A stretch of DNA of 64,000 bases from the NCBI RefSeq assembly GCF_000160835.1, contig NZ_GG700733.1, positions 756,333 to 820,332 of the forward strand, read 5' to 3'. This DNA is from Limosilactobacillus antri DSM 16041. GTDB taxonomy: Bacteria; Bacillota; Bacilli; Lactobacillales; Lactobacillaceae. A program made the translations under genes and the position numbers. This document shows positions 1 to 7,895 of the stretch, in pieces. The notes beneath the pieces were generated by a model, which worked only from the letters and a program-made list of their open reading frames with translations, was not told where the DNA came from and made no database searches. Each line of letters opens with the position of its first letter. Within the stretch, counting starts at the first letter, position 1.

Positions 1-233
1 TCGGATTGGACGGTGTCCAGCAGGGTTAATCCCCCAAAGACGTGGCCCACGGTCCACTGGTGATCCTCATCGAGGTTTCGCCAATCATCGAGGTCGTTGG
101 AAACCGGGATCCGGGTATCCAGCCAAAACTGCTCCGTCAGCTTTTCCCACGTTGCCTTGTCAATCATGTCGGAAACTTCATTCCAATTGATTGCCTTATA
201 CTGGTTTAATGGTTTGAATTCTTCAAGTTTCAT
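1..233 (-). CDS. nrdF: Ribonucleotide reductase class Ib small subunit, 5' part only (cut by window edge)
   Basis: The first 77 codons of a minus-strand gene are visible. They begin at the ATG complementary to 231-233, with an AAGGAG about 12 nt upstream. The N-terminus (MKLEEFKPLNQYKAINWNEV, then a WxxLTEQFWLDTRIP stretch) is typical of the R2F subunit, which houses the dimetal-tyrosyl radical cofactor and activates NrdE. The metal ligands lie beyond the window edge. It is the last gene of an nrdH-nrdE-nrdF order read leftwards, 75 bp after nrdE. No nrdI maturation flavodoxin gene is seen in the cluster. Confidence 0.9.
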   Translation of the reverse strand, partial: MKLEEFKPLNQYKAINWNEVSDMIDKATWEKLTEQFWLDTRIPVSNDLDDWRNLDEDHQWTVGHVFGGLTLLDTVQS

Positions 234-308
234 TTACCTAGCCTGCTCCTTAACTTAATCAACCTGTTTTTAATTGCATTCAAATTTTAGCAATGATTTT
301 TATGAAAA

Positions 309-2480
309 TCAAATGACACAGCTTTCACACTGGTTAGCACCAATCTCGTCGTTATCGTCAGTAAAGGTCCGAATGTAGTAGATCGATTTAATCCCCTTTT
401 GGTAGGCGTAGTGCCGGAGGATATTCAGGTCCCGGGTCGTCATCTTGTTAGTCCGCCCGTCCTTCCATTCGTAAAGACCTGCTGGGATCGTTGACCGCAT
501 AAAGAGGGTCAATGACATTGACTGGTCAACGTGCTGCTGTGCGGCGGCGTAGGTGTCGATGACCTTCCGCATATCGATGTCGTAGGCGGACTGGTAGTAC
601 GGCATCGTGTCGTTAGACAAGTACGGTGCCGGGTAGTAGATCTTCCCAATCATCTTTTCCTGGCGTTCCTCAACCCGGTTGGTAATTGGGGTGAGGCTAG
701 CGGTGGAATCATTGATGTAGGAAGTGGAACCGTTTGGCGCCACGGCCAGCCGGTACTCGTTGTACAGGCCGTCCTGCATCACCTTTTCCTTCAGCGCTTG
801 CCAGTCGGCTGGCCCGGGGATGAAGATTCCCTGGAAGAGTGCTTTGACCACGTCAGATTGTGGCCCCCAGTCCTTAGTGGTGTACTTGTCAAAGTAGGAG
901 CCATCGGCGTAGGCACTCTTGGCAAAGTTATGGAAAGTTTCCTGCCGCTCCTTGGCGATTTCGTTGGAAGCAACTAACGACCAGTAGTTAAGCAGCATGA
1001 AGTAGACGCCGGTAAACTCGATGGCAACCGGGCTGCCGTATTGGATGTGGTTCTTTGCCAAGTAGCTGTGCAGGCCCATTGCCCCGAGTCCCACGGAATG
1101 GGCGAGGGCGTTTCCCCGCTTGATGCTTGGTACGACGGTGAGGTTTTCAACGTCGCTGATGTGGGTCAAGCCCCGCATCATTGCCCGGACGGACCGGCCG
1201 AAGTCGGGGCTGTCCATCATGTTGGCAATGTTGGTGGAACCGAGGTTGCAGCTGATGTCGGTCCCGAGGGTTTCGTAGGATTGGTCGTCGGCAACCTTCG
1301 ATGGGACCTGCACCTGAGCAATTTCGGAGCAGAGGTTACTCATGACGATCTTCCCGTCGATCGGGTTGGCCCGGTTAACCGTGTCGATGTTGATGATGTA
1401 CGGGTAGCCGGATTCCTGCTGGAGCTTGCTGATTTCGTCCTCTAAGTCGCGCGCGTTGACCTTCTTCTTGCGAATCTCGTCGTTGGCGACCAGGTTATCG
1501 TATTCCTTGGTAATGTCAACGTAGGAGAAGGGCTTGCCGTAGATTCGTTCTACGTCGTAGGGACTAAAGAGGTACATATCCGCGCCAGCTTCGACCAGTT
1601 CGTAAAACTTGTCGGGAACCGTGATGCCCAGTGAGAGGGTCTTGAGCCGGATTTTTTCGTCGGCATTTTCCTTCTTGGCACCCAAAAATTCGATGATGTC
1701 GGGGTGGAAGACGCTCAGGTAAACAACCCCGGCACCTTGCCGCTGGCCAAGCTGGTTGGAGTAGGAAAAACTATCTTCCAGTAATTTCATTACTGGGACA
1801 ACCCCGCTTGCGGCCCCCTTAATCTTTTTGATTGGGGCGCCGGCTTCCCGGAGGTTGCTGAGGTTGATCCCAACCCCGCCACCGATTTTGGAGAGCTGGA
1901 GGGCGGAGTTGATCGTCCGGCCGATAGTGTTCATATCATCGGTAGCCTGGATCGCAAAGCAGGAAACAAATTCTCCCCGTCGCTTCCGGCCGACGTTAAG
2001 GAAGGTCGGGGTGGCAGGCTGGTAGCGCTGGTGGATAATCTCGTCCGCCAGGTCCATGGCGAGTTCTTCGTCACCGTCAGCGAGGTAGAGGGCGTTCATC
2101 GCGACCCGGTCAACGTAGTTTTCCAGATAGTATTCCTTATCATCGGTCCGCAGGGCGTACTGGGCATAGAACTTATATGCGGCCATGAAGGAGTGGAAGT
2201 GGAAATTCTGGGCCGTTAAGTAGTCATAAAGCTTGGCTAAAAAGGCGGGGCTATACTGTTCTACAAAGCCCTTTTCAATGTAGTCGTGATCTTCTAGCCA
2301 CTGGAAACGGTCAGTTAATGAAGCAAACTGCTTGGTATTGGGCCGGACGTTTTGTGCGATGAAGTCGGCCAGGGCTTCCTGGTCCTTGTCCAGTTGGATC
2401 TTGCCGTCGCGGGGGATGTTGACTTCGTTATTGAGGTCGTAGTATTTAACTTTGGTAATATCAATGTCAGATAAGGCCAT
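309..2480 (-). CDS. nrdE: Class Ib ribonucleoside-diphosphate reductase, alpha (catalytic) subunit
   Basis: This 723-residue protein reduces ribonucleoside diphosphates to deoxyribonucleotides with NrdF as radical generator and NrdH as electron donor. Visible motifs are the first redox cysteine in FVSCFAIQ (C174), the thiyl-radical site NLCSEI (C384, E386), the partner cysteine in ISCNLGSTN (C411), and the C-terminal swinging-arm pair CESC (718-721), which is reduced by NrdH. The length fits NrdE rather than class Ia NrdA, since the allosteric cone is short. The start ATG is preceded by AAAAGGAG. It lies between nrdH and nrdF and is probably co-transcribed with them from the NrdR-box promoter upstream of nrdH. 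Confidence 0.97.
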   Translation of the reverse strand: MALSDIDITKVKYYDLNNEVNIPRDGKIQLDKDQEALADFIAQNVRPNTKQFASLTDRFQWLEDHDYIEKGFVEQYSPAFLAKLYDYLTAQNFHFHSFMAAYKFYAQYALRTDDKEYYLENYVDRVAMNALYLADGDEELAMDLADEIIHQRYQPATPTFLNVGRKRRGEFVSCFAIQATDDMNTIGRTINSALQLSKIGGGVGINLSNLREAGAPIKKIKGAASGVVPVMKLLEDSFSYSNQLGQRQGAGVVYLSVFHPDIIEFLGAKKENADEKIRLKTLSLGITVPDKFYELVEAGADMYLFSPYDVERIYGKPFSYVDITKEYDNLVANDEIRKKKVNARDLEDEISKLQQESGYPYIINIDTVNRANPIDGKIVMSNLCSEIAQVQVPSKVADDQSYETLGTDISCNLGSTNIANMMDSPDFGRSVRAMMRGLTHISDVENLTVVPSIKRGNALAHSVGLGAMGLHSYLAKNHIQYGSPVAIEFTGVYFMLLNYWSLVASNEIAKERQETFHNFAKSAYADGSYFDKYTTKDWGPQSDVVKALFQGIFIPGPADWQALKEKVMQDGLYNEYRLAVAPNGSTSYINDSTASLTPITNRVEERQEKMIGKIYYPAPYLSNDTMPYYQSAYDIDMRKVIDTYAAAQQHVDQSMSLTLFMRSTIPAGLYEWKDGRTNKMTTRDLNILRHYAYQKGIKSIYYIRTFTDDNDEIGANQCESCVI

Positions 2481-2520
2481 GATTAATGAGTGCTCCTTTT
2501 AAAAATGCTAAACAATAAGC

Positions 2521-2552
2521 AAACCAGGCGCGCTCTCGGGTGCACCTGGTTT
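2521..2552 (-). other. Intercistronic stem-loop between nrdH and nrdE
   Basis: In the minus-strand transcript the arms AAACCAGGUGC and GCGCCUGGUUU form an 11-bp stem with one G-U pair around a short loop. It lies in the 96-bp gap between nrdH and nrdE. No continuous U tract follows directly, although an AUUUUU run appears further down. It may be a leaky terminator or an mRNA processing/stability element that lets nrdH exceed nrdE. The function is inferred. Confidence 0.5.
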
Positions 2553-2576
2553 GAAACGGGTAAAATCGCAAATTAG

Positions 2577-2798
2577 TTAGGCCAGCGCCTGCAGCCGGTC
2601 CGGACGAAAACCGGAAAAAGCACTGCCGTTTGGTAATTTGACTACCGGAGTTGCGAGGAAACCAGCGGCTTTTAACTGGTCGACGTACTCTGGCTGTTCG
2701 TCAATATTATGTTCAACAAAGTTGATCTGGTGCTGTTGCAAAAACTTCTTGGTCATCTTGCATTGGATGCAATTATTCTTGGAAAACACAGTGACCAT
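2577..2798 (-). CDS. nrdH: Glutaredoxin-like NrdH redoxin
   Basis: This 73-residue thioredoxin-fold protein delivers electrons to the C-terminal cysteines of NrdE and is itself reduced by thioredoxin reductase. The redox motif is C10-I-Q-C13 near the N-terminus. The substrate-side motif FSGFRPD near the C-terminus is diagnostic of NrdH. The frame stays open for 34 more codons upstream, but I placed the start at the ATG complementary to 2796-2798. It has GGGAGG 8 nt upstream and gives the usual 73-80 residue length. A likely reductase partner, trxB, is elsewhere in this window (42025). Confidence 0.95.
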   Translation of the reverse strand: MVTVFSKNNCIQCKMTKKFLQQHQINFVEHNIDEQPEYVDQLKAAGFLATPVVKLPNGSAFSGFRPDRLQALA

Positions 2799-2841
2799 GA
2801 TGAAAACCTCCCAGGAAATTAATTCGTTGTTGATGTTATTT

Positions 2842-2869
2842 AGTATAGCTGGAATCTTAAAAAAATCAA
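2842..2869 (-). promoter_or_regulatory. Promoter of nrdHEF
   Basis: Reading the minus strand, TTGATT (2869-2864) and TATACT (2847-2842) are separated by 16 bp. They lie 44 bp upstream of the nrdH start and directly downstream of the two NrdR boxes. Confidence 0.7.
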
Positions 2870-2877
2870 TTAAAAAA

Positions 2878-2924
2878 GCACCATATGTTGTGAGCGGCAA
2901 TCAGTGAAACACAACATATGGTAC
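2878..2924 (-). promoter_or_regulatory. Tandem NrdR boxes
   Basis: Two imperfect 16-bp palindromes (2878-2893, GCACCATATGTTGTGA; 2909-2924, ACACAACATATGGTAC) match the NrdR consensus ACACWATATATWGTGT. Their starts are exactly 31 bp apart, about three helical turns, which is the spacing NrdR pairs show in other bacteria. They lie just upstream of the -35 element of nrdHEF, so ATP/dATP-dependent repression by NrdR is expected. The nrdR gene is not in the window. Confidence 0.85.
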
Positions 2925-3045
2925 AAAACGCGTGGGCTATTCAGCGTGAAACTTTTTTATTTAATCACTAGATAAGTTTTCGGAACTAATTTAATATTAT
3001 ACACTGAATTGACGTAATATGGCGAGAAAATTGGGGAAAGTTTTA

Positions 3046-3540
3046 ATGAAACAAGAGCAAGAACAATTTATGGCGGCGGCGGTGGCGGAAGCCCGGCAGG
3101 CGGCGCTGTTAAACGAAGTCCCGATTGGGGCAGTGGTGGTTAAGGATCAGCAAATCATTGGCCGGGGCCATAATATGCGGGAGCACTTTCAGGACGTTAC
3201 CTACCACGCGGAGATGCTGGCCATTATGGAGGCCTGTGAACGTCTGCATAGCTGGCGGCTGGAGGGCTGCGACCTTTACGTGACCTTGGAGCCCTGCATA
3301 ATGTGCAGTGGCGCCATTATCAACGCGCGGATCGCCAACCTCTATTACGGGGCGGCTGACCCCAAAGCCGGGGCGGTGGAGAGCCTATATCATTTAATGA
3401 ATGACCCGCGCTTAAACCACCAGGTTCAGGTGGCAAGTGGGGTCATGCAGGAGGAATGCAGCCAGATGCTCAAGGATTTCTTCCGGGCAATCCGGCGGCG
3501 AAAGAAAGCTGCCCGCAAAAAAGGTCGGGCCGGGGACTAG
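3046..3540 (+). CDS. tadA: tRNA-specific adenosine deaminase (wobble A34 to inosine)
   Basis: This is a 164-residue cytidine-deaminase-fold enzyme that converts A34 to inosine in tRNA-Arg(ACG). The zinc site is visible as H54-A-E56 (catalytic Glu) and P83-C-I-M-C87. A longer in-frame ATG exists at 3019 but has no ribosome-binding site. I chose 3046 because GGGGAAAG precedes it and the product then begins like other TadA proteins. The C-terminus is a basic tail rich in Arg and Lys (RAIRRRKKAARKK). It sits just upstream of the SRP RNA gene, a common arrangement in lactobacilli. Confidence 0.95.
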   Translation: MKQEQEQFMAAAVAEARQAALLNEVPIGAVVVKDQQIIGRGHNMREHFQDVTYHAEMLAIMEACERLHSWRLEGCDLYVTLEPCIMCSGAIINARIANLYYGAADPKAGAVESLYHLMNDPRLNHQVQVASGVMQEECSQMLKDFFRAIRRRKKAARKKGRAGD

Positions 3541-3574
3541 CATTTCCGGCTGAAGTAGTGTATGATACTAATTG

Positions 3575-3664
3575 CCGTAAGGCCTTAGGGCAAGGGTGCG
3601 CTTACGAACCGTGTCAGGTCCGGAAGGAAGCAGCACTAAGTATGATGTGCCTTGTGCTCTAAGT
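3575..3664 (+). ncRNA. ffs: Signal recognition particle RNA (small bacterial type)
   Basis: The segment holds the universally conserved SRP domain IV core, including GTGTCAGGTCCGGAAGGAAG followed by CAGCAC. It is flanked by complementary arms (TTAGGGCAAGG around 3585 and CCTTGTGCTCTAA around 3650) that give one long hairpin. An extended -10 (TATGAT, 3561-3566) lies just upstream and a terminator just downstream. The RNA binds Ffh and directs co-translational membrane targeting. The ends are approximate and the transcript may run to the terminator at 3709. Confidence 0.93.
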
Positions 3665-3682
3665 TAGAGTGATATTAGACGG

Positions 3683-3709
3683 AGACTGGGAATTATCCCG
3701 GTCTTTTTA
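3683..3709 (+). terminator. Rho-independent terminator after SRP RNA
   Basis: Stem AGACTGGGA / TCCCGGTCT (3683-3691 with 3696-3704) with a 4-nt loop, followed by TTTTT. Confidence 0.9.
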
Positions 3710-3831
3710 ATTTTTTAAAGCAAGCACCTGGCAATCCAACGGCGGCTGGCGCCCAATTAACGGGGCGGCTGGCGGCGGACGAGTTGCGCAGCCGGCAGCT
3801 TGAAATTGTTTGACGAGGAAGCACTTTTATT

Positions 3832-3860
3832 ATCGAAAATTGGCAGAAAGCTAGTATAAT
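3832..3860 (+). promoter_or_regulatory. Probable promoter of the dnaX operon
   Basis: A perfect TATAAT at 3855-3860 lies 42 bp before dnaX. The region 17 bp upstream (ATCGAA) is only a weak -35, so the upstream edge is uncertain. Confidence 0.5.
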
Positions 3861-3902
3861 ATTTAAATAACGTACTAAGAATGCAAGAAAGGAAGCCACG
3901 CG

Positions 3903-5699
3903 ATGAGTTACCAAGCATTATACCGGGTTTGGCGTCCCCAACGCTTTGATGAGCTTGTTGGCCAGCAGGTTGTTACCCAAACTCTGAAAAATGCCATTAT
4001 TACCCACCAGATCAGTCACGCTTATCTCTTTGCGGGGCCCCGGGGGACCGGTAAAACATCCGCCGCAAAAATCTTTGCGAAGGCCGTTAACTGCCACCAC
4101 TTAAAGGATGGGGAACCATGCAACGAGTGTGAGATCTGCAAGGCCATCACGAACGGACAGCTGAACGACGTAATTGAAATCGATGCCGCCTCGAATAACG
4201 GGGTGGAAGAAATTCGTGACATCCGGGATAAGGCTAAGTATGCGCCCACCCAAGCGGACTATAAAGTCTACATTATTGACGAAGTGCATATGCTGTCGAC
4301 GGGGGCTTTCAACGCCCTGCTTAAGACGCTGGAAGAGCCGCCGGCCAACGTTATTTTTATTTTGGCGACTACCGAACCGCACAAGATTCCGCTAACAATT
4401 ATTTCCCGGGTCCAACGCTTTGACTTTCGGCGGATTTCTGCCCAGGACGCCTACGAGCGGATGAAGTATATCTTGGACCAGAAGCAGGTTCAATATGAGG
4501 AGAAGGCCCTCTGGGTGATTGCTAACGCGGCCGAAGGGGGGATGCGTGACGCCCTGAGTATCCTCGATCAAGTATTATCCTTTAGTGACAACCAGGTCCA
4601 GCTCAAGGATGCTCTGACGGTGACGGGCAGTGTGACCAAACAGCTGCTGGAGAAGTACTTCTTTGAGGTGACCGCCCACCAGAGTGCCGACGCCCTAAAC
4701 ACAATGAAGGACATCCTTAACGCGGGTAAGGACGGCCAACGGTTTATTGAGGACCTGATCTCCTTTATCCGGGACGTCCTCCTGTACCAGGAATCGCCGA
4801 AGCTGATTATGGTCGAGAGTACGGGGCTGACGGATGAGGACTTTCAAAAGATGAGCGCTGCGGCGCCGGCCACCGTCCTCTACCAGATGATTGACGCCCT
4901 TAATGGAATTCAGGAGGAGATGCGGTTTACGACCCACCCTGACGTTTACCTGGAGGTCCTGACGGTCAAGCTGGGTCAGATTGATGACCAGCCGACGCCA
5001 GCAGCAACGGCCGCCCCCGCCGCGGCGCCGTCTCGTGACGACCAGCAGACCATCGCCCAGCTTGAGGCAACGGTTAAACAGCTACAGGCGACGGTCAACC
5101 AGTTGCAAGCGGCTCCGGCAGCCAAGCCCGCAAAACCAGCCAAGCCGGCCAGTCAGCCACGGGTCCAGCAACGCAACGTGGAAGTTAAGCTCAGCCAGAT
5201 CAACCCGATCCTGGGGAAGGCGACCCGGCGGGACCTGGTGGAAATTCAGGGCCTCTGGCAGGAACTCTTATCTAAACTGAGCGTTCCCCAACGGTCGCTG
5301 CTCCACGTTTCCAAACCGGTGGCGGCTAGCACGGGCGGCGTTATCGTTGCCTTTGACTACGCCTTCCTCTTCCAGCAGGCAATGGATGATTCAGCCCTGC
5401 TAACGAGCATGGAACAGGGGCTGCAGGAGCTGACCGGGACCGAGCGCAAGGTTGTGTTTGTACCGAAGGACAAGTGGCCCCAGATCCGGCGCGAGTACAT
5501 TCGGGACCATGGGCTGGATAAACGCCAACCCGCTAAGAAAAGCGCGGCCCCGTCCACTAGCGGCCAGCAGCCGGCGGAGAGTACGGCCGCTGACGAGCAG
5601 CGTCCCCCAGCAGCGAAGGATTCTGTCGGGCCGGCTGATCCGGTCAGCAAGGCGCAGGAGCTATTTGGCAGCGAAATTGTTAAAATAGAAGATAATTAA
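3903..5699 (+). CDS. dnaX: DNA polymerase III subunits gamma/tau (clamp loader)
   Basis: This 598-residue AAA+ ATPase assembles the clamp loader at the replication fork. The Walker A motif is GPRGTGKTS (45-53), the zinc-binding cysteines are C64, C73, C76 and C79, and Walker B is DEVH (126-129). A Pro/Ala-rich linker near residues 365-420 leads to tau-like C-terminal domains. I see no A-AAA-AAG slippery site of the Escherichia coli type, so a frameshifted gamma form is not supported. The start is preceded by AAAGGAAG. It is the first gene of a packed operon running to about 10915. Confidence 0.97.
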   Translation: MSYQALYRVWRPQRFDELVGQQVVTQTLKNAIITHQISHAYLFAGPRGTGKTSAAKIFAKAVNCHHLKDGEPCNECEICKAITNGQLNDVIEIDAASNNGVEEIRDIRDKAKYAPTQADYKVYIIDEVHMLSTGAFNALLKTLEEPPANVIFILATTEPHKIPLTIISRVQRFDFRRISAQDAYERMKYILDQKQVQYEEKALWVIANAAEGGMRDALSILDQVLSFSDNQVQLKDALTVTGSVTKQLLEKYFFEVTAHQSADALNTMKDILNAGKDGQRFIEDLISFIRDVLLYQESPKLIMVESTGLTDEDFQKMSAAAPATVLYQMIDALNGIQEEMRFTTHPDVYLEVLTVKLGQIDDQPTPAATAAPAAAPSRDDQQTIAQLEATVKQLQATVNQLQAAPAAKPAKPAKPASQPRVQQRNVEVKLSQINPILGKATRRDLVEIQGLWQELLSKLSVPQRSLLHVSKPVAASTGGVIVAFDYAFLFQQAMDDSALLTSMEQGLQELTGTERKVVFVPKDKWPQIRREYIRDHGLDKRQPAKKSAAPSTSGQQPAESTAADEQRPPAAKDSVGPADPVSKAQELFGSEIVKIEDN

Positions 5700-5719
5700 T
5701 AGAAAAGGAATGATGAAGA

Positions 5720-6028
5720 ATGATGCGCGGAATGAATATGCAGCAAATGATGAAGCAGGCCAAAGCAATGCAGAAGAAAATGATGGCCGAACACGAAGAA
5801 CTGGCTAAGCAGGAATTTATTGGCAAGGCCCCCGATGACATGGTGACGGCCACGTTTACGGGCGACAATACCCTGGTTGACCTGAAGATTAAGCCGGAAG
5901 CAGTTGATCCTGATGACGTGGATATGCTGCAAGACCTGGTTGTTGCTGCGATTAACGATGGCATGAAGCAGGTTAACGACGCGACCCAGCAGAAACTGGG
6001 CAAGTACACGCGCGGTATGGGGATGTAG
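5720..6028 (+). CDS. ebfC: YbaB/EbfC family nucleoid-associated protein
   Basis: A 102-residue protein of the YbaB/EbfC family, which forms tweezer-shaped dimers that bind DNA. It has the typical Met/Gln/Lys-rich start ([20 protein letters not shown]), a central beta region, and a helical C-terminus. AAAGGA lies about 12 nt upstream. The dnaX-ebfC-recR order is highly conserved across bacteria, which supports the identification. The biochemical role in lactobacilli is not established. Confidence 0.95.
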   Translation: MMRGMNMQQMMKQAKAMQKKMMAEHEELAKQEFIGKAPDDMVTATFTGDNTLVDLKIKPEAVDPDDVDMLQDLVVAAINDGMKQVNDATQQKLGKYTRGMGM

Positions 6029-6033
6029 CCACG

Positions 6034-6633
6034 ATGCAGTACCCAGAACCACTAGCTAAGTTGATCGAGAGTTATACCAAACTCCCCGGCATTGGCCAAA
6101 AGACCGCGACCCGGCTAGCCTTTTACACTTTGGGGATGCAAGAAGATGACGTTACCAACTTTGCCAAGTCGTTGCTATCAGCGAAACGGGACCTGCACAG
6201 CTGCAGCATTTGCGGCAACATCACCGAAGATGACCCGTGTCCGATCTGTCGGGACAAGACCCGCGACCAGTCCCAGATCCTGGTGGTTGAGCAGTCGCAA
6301 GACATTATGGCCCTGGAGCGGATGCACGAATACCATGGCCTGTACCACGTCCTCAACGGGGTGATTTCACCAGTTGCCGGCACCGGACCGGAGGACATTA
6401 ACATTGCGAGCCTGTTGAAGCGCCTGCAAAAAAACGAAGCGGTTAAGGAAGTTATCATTGCCACCAACGCGTCATCTGACGGGGAGCTGACGGCCGGGTA
6501 CCTTGCTAAATTAATCAAGCCGGCCCAGATCAAGGTTACCCGGCTGGCCCACGGTTTGTCAGTCGGTGCCGACATCGACTACGCTGATGAAATGACGTTG
6601 TTCAAGGCGGTTCAAGGACGAACGGAGATGTAA
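6034..6633 (+). CDS. recR: Recombination mediator protein RecR
   Basis: RecR (199 residues) acts with RecO to load RecA on SSB-coated gaps. It shows an N-terminal helix-hairpin-helix ([14 protein letters not shown]), a four-cysteine zinc site (C57, C60, C69, C72), a Toprim domain with VVEQSQD, and a C-terminal Walker-B-like region. It starts 5 bp after ebfC and was probably co-inherited as dnaX-ebfC-recR. Confidence 0.97.
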   Translation: MQYPEPLAKLIESYTKLPGIGQKTATRLAFYTLGMQEDDVTNFAKSLLSAKRDLHSCSICGNITEDDPCPICRDKTRDQSQILVVEQSQDIMALERMHEYHGLYHVLNGVISPVAGTGPEDINIASLLKRLQKNEAVKEVIIATNASSDGELTAGYLAKLIKPAQIKVTRLAHGLSVGADIDYADEMTLFKAVQGRTEM

Positions 6634-6635
6634 AA

Positions 6636-6884
6636 ATGCTGTTTAAGCGTCAGCACGACCGGGTGAAACAGGCCCGGAATCAACGCCTGCTAGATACCAT
6701 TTACGATACCAAGGCGAGCTGGGATCACGCCCGCGAAACCCAGCGGGCTGTATACGAGGCCAACGTCAGCAGTGAGCTGAGCGATCGGGCTAAGATCCAA
6801 GAGCAAAAATACCTCTATCTGTATAACCTGGCCCGTCGGTATAAGCTGCACGGCAAGCTGAATAAGGGGGTTATCAGCCAGTGA
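6636..6884 (+). CDS. yaaL: YaaL family protein (DUF2508)
   Basis: An 82-residue soluble, helical, charged protein matching the DUF2508/YaaL family, which occupies the recR-tmk interval in many Firmicutes. No catalytic motif is evident and its function is unknown. It starts 2 bp after recR, and its stop codon overlaps the GTG start of tmk, indicating translational coupling. Confidence 0.85.
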   Translation: MLFKRQHDRVKQARNQRLLDTIYDTKASWDHARETQRAVYEANVSSELSDRAKIQEQKYLYLYNLARRYKLHGKLNKGVISQ

Positions 6885-7537
6885 ATGAACAAGTGCGGGG
6901 GAAGTTTATTTCGTTTGAGGGCCCGGACGGTGCGGGGAAAACCAGTGTCTTGCGGGCCATCCAAAAGCGGCTCGTCGACCAGCTCGGCGCCGACCGGGTA
7001 ATGTACACGCGGGAGCCGGGGGGCAACCACATTTCGGAGCAGATCCGCCGGGTCCTGTTTAGTCCGGAAAATACCGACATGGACGGCCGGACCGAGGCCC
7101 TGCTCTTTGCGGCCGCCCGGCGTCAGCACATTGTTTCGGAAATTGTGCCCGGGTTGCGGGCCGGCAAGGTCATCCTCTGTGACCGTTACGTTGACAGTTC
7201 GATTGCCTACCAGGGGGCCGGCCGTCAGCTTGGCGAGGAAGCGATTTGGCAGATGAACCAGTTTGCCATTGACGGCCTACTGCCGGACCTGACAATCTAC
7301 CTCGACGTTGAGTCGGCGGTGGGCTTGCGGCGGATTGCCGAACACCGGGCCGACCAGGTGAACCGGCTGGATGAGGAAAAGCTCGCCTTTCATCAGACGG
7401 TGCGGGCCGCCTACCTGCGCCTTTACCGTGCTCACCCGGACCGGATTAAGCTGATTGATGCTAGTCAGCCCCTGGATCAGGTGATTGCCGATGTTGCCCA
7501 GACAATCGAACAACGTTTTCCAGACCGATTTGAATAA
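6881..7537 (+). CDS. tmk: Thymidylate kinase
   Basis: This 218-residue enzyme phosphorylates dTMP to dTDP. The P-loop GPDGAGKTS spans residues 14-22, the DRY motif (CDRYVDSSIAYQG) binds substrate, and the lid region is Arg-rich. The GTG start overlaps the yaaL stop and has AAGGGGG 7 nt upstream. A second GTG at 6893 would also give a plausible N-terminus but lacks a ribosome-binding site. Confidence 0.96.
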   Translation: MNEQVRGKFISFEGPDGAGKTSVLRAIQKRLVDQLGADRVMYTREPGGNHISEQIRRVLFSPENTDMDGRTEALLFAAARRQHIVSEIVPGLRAGKVILCDRYVDSSIAYQGAGRQLGEEAIWQMNQFAIDGLLPDLTIYLDVESAVGLRRIAEHRADQVNRLDEEKLAFHQTVRAAYLRLYRAHPDRIKLIDASQPLDQVIADVAQTIEQRFPDRFE

Positions 7538-7558
7538 CTAAGTTTAGGGGTGAATGCG

Positions 7559-7882
7559 ATGAAGATGATTATTGCAATTGTTCAATCCAAAGACAGCAAC
7601 CGTCTGCGTAAGGCCTTTAACAAGGCGGAAATTCAGGTTACCCAACTGTCCACGACCGGGGGCTTTCTCCGCGAGGGCAACGCGACCTTCTTGATTGGGG
7701 TCAAGGATGAACGGGTCCAGACCGTCCTCGACGTAATTAAGAAGAATGCTGAATCACGGGAACAGTACGTGACCTCGCAGATGCACGTTGACGCCGAGGG
7801 CGGTTCGGCCTTTCCGGTGAATGTTCGGATCGGCGGCGCAACCGTCTTTGTGCTGCCGATTGAACAGTTCCTCAAGTTTTAA
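7559..7882 (+). CDS. darA: Cyclic-di-AMP receptor, PII-like (DarA/PstA/YaaQ)
   Basis: This 107-residue PII-like trimeric protein belongs to the family that binds cyclic-di-AMP. Visible features are the N-terminal strand MKMIIAIVQ, the flexible T-loop region with TTGGFLREGNATFLIG, and the C-terminal GGATVFVLPIEQF. I used the ATG at 7559 with AGGGGTG 5-6 nt upstream instead of the GTG at 7550. It lies between tmk and holB as in Bacillus and Listeria. The downstream effector is unknown in this group. A KimA-type potassium transporter, another c-di-AMP-linked family, is also in the window. Confidence 0.93.
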   Translation: MKMIIAIVQSKDSNRLRKAFNKAEIQVTQLSTTGGFLREGNATFLIGVKDERVQTVLDVIKKNAESREQYVTSQMHVDAEGGSAFPVNVRIGGATVFVLPIEQFLKF

Positions 7883-7895
7883 GCGGGTGATTTAG

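Noticed and set aside
531..977. 148-codon open frame on the plus strand inside nrdE
   Set aside because: It lies fully antisense to the intact nrdE gene, has no ribosome-binding site and shows the Val/Gly-rich composition of GC-biased shadow frames.
3903..5699. Programmed frameshift in dnaX to make gamma
   Set aside because: I looked for an A-AAA-AAG type slippery run with a following hairpin and did not find one.
5696..6052. 118-codon minus-strand frame covering ebfC
   Set aside because: Antisense to the conserved ebfC gene in the dnaX-ebfC-recR order.
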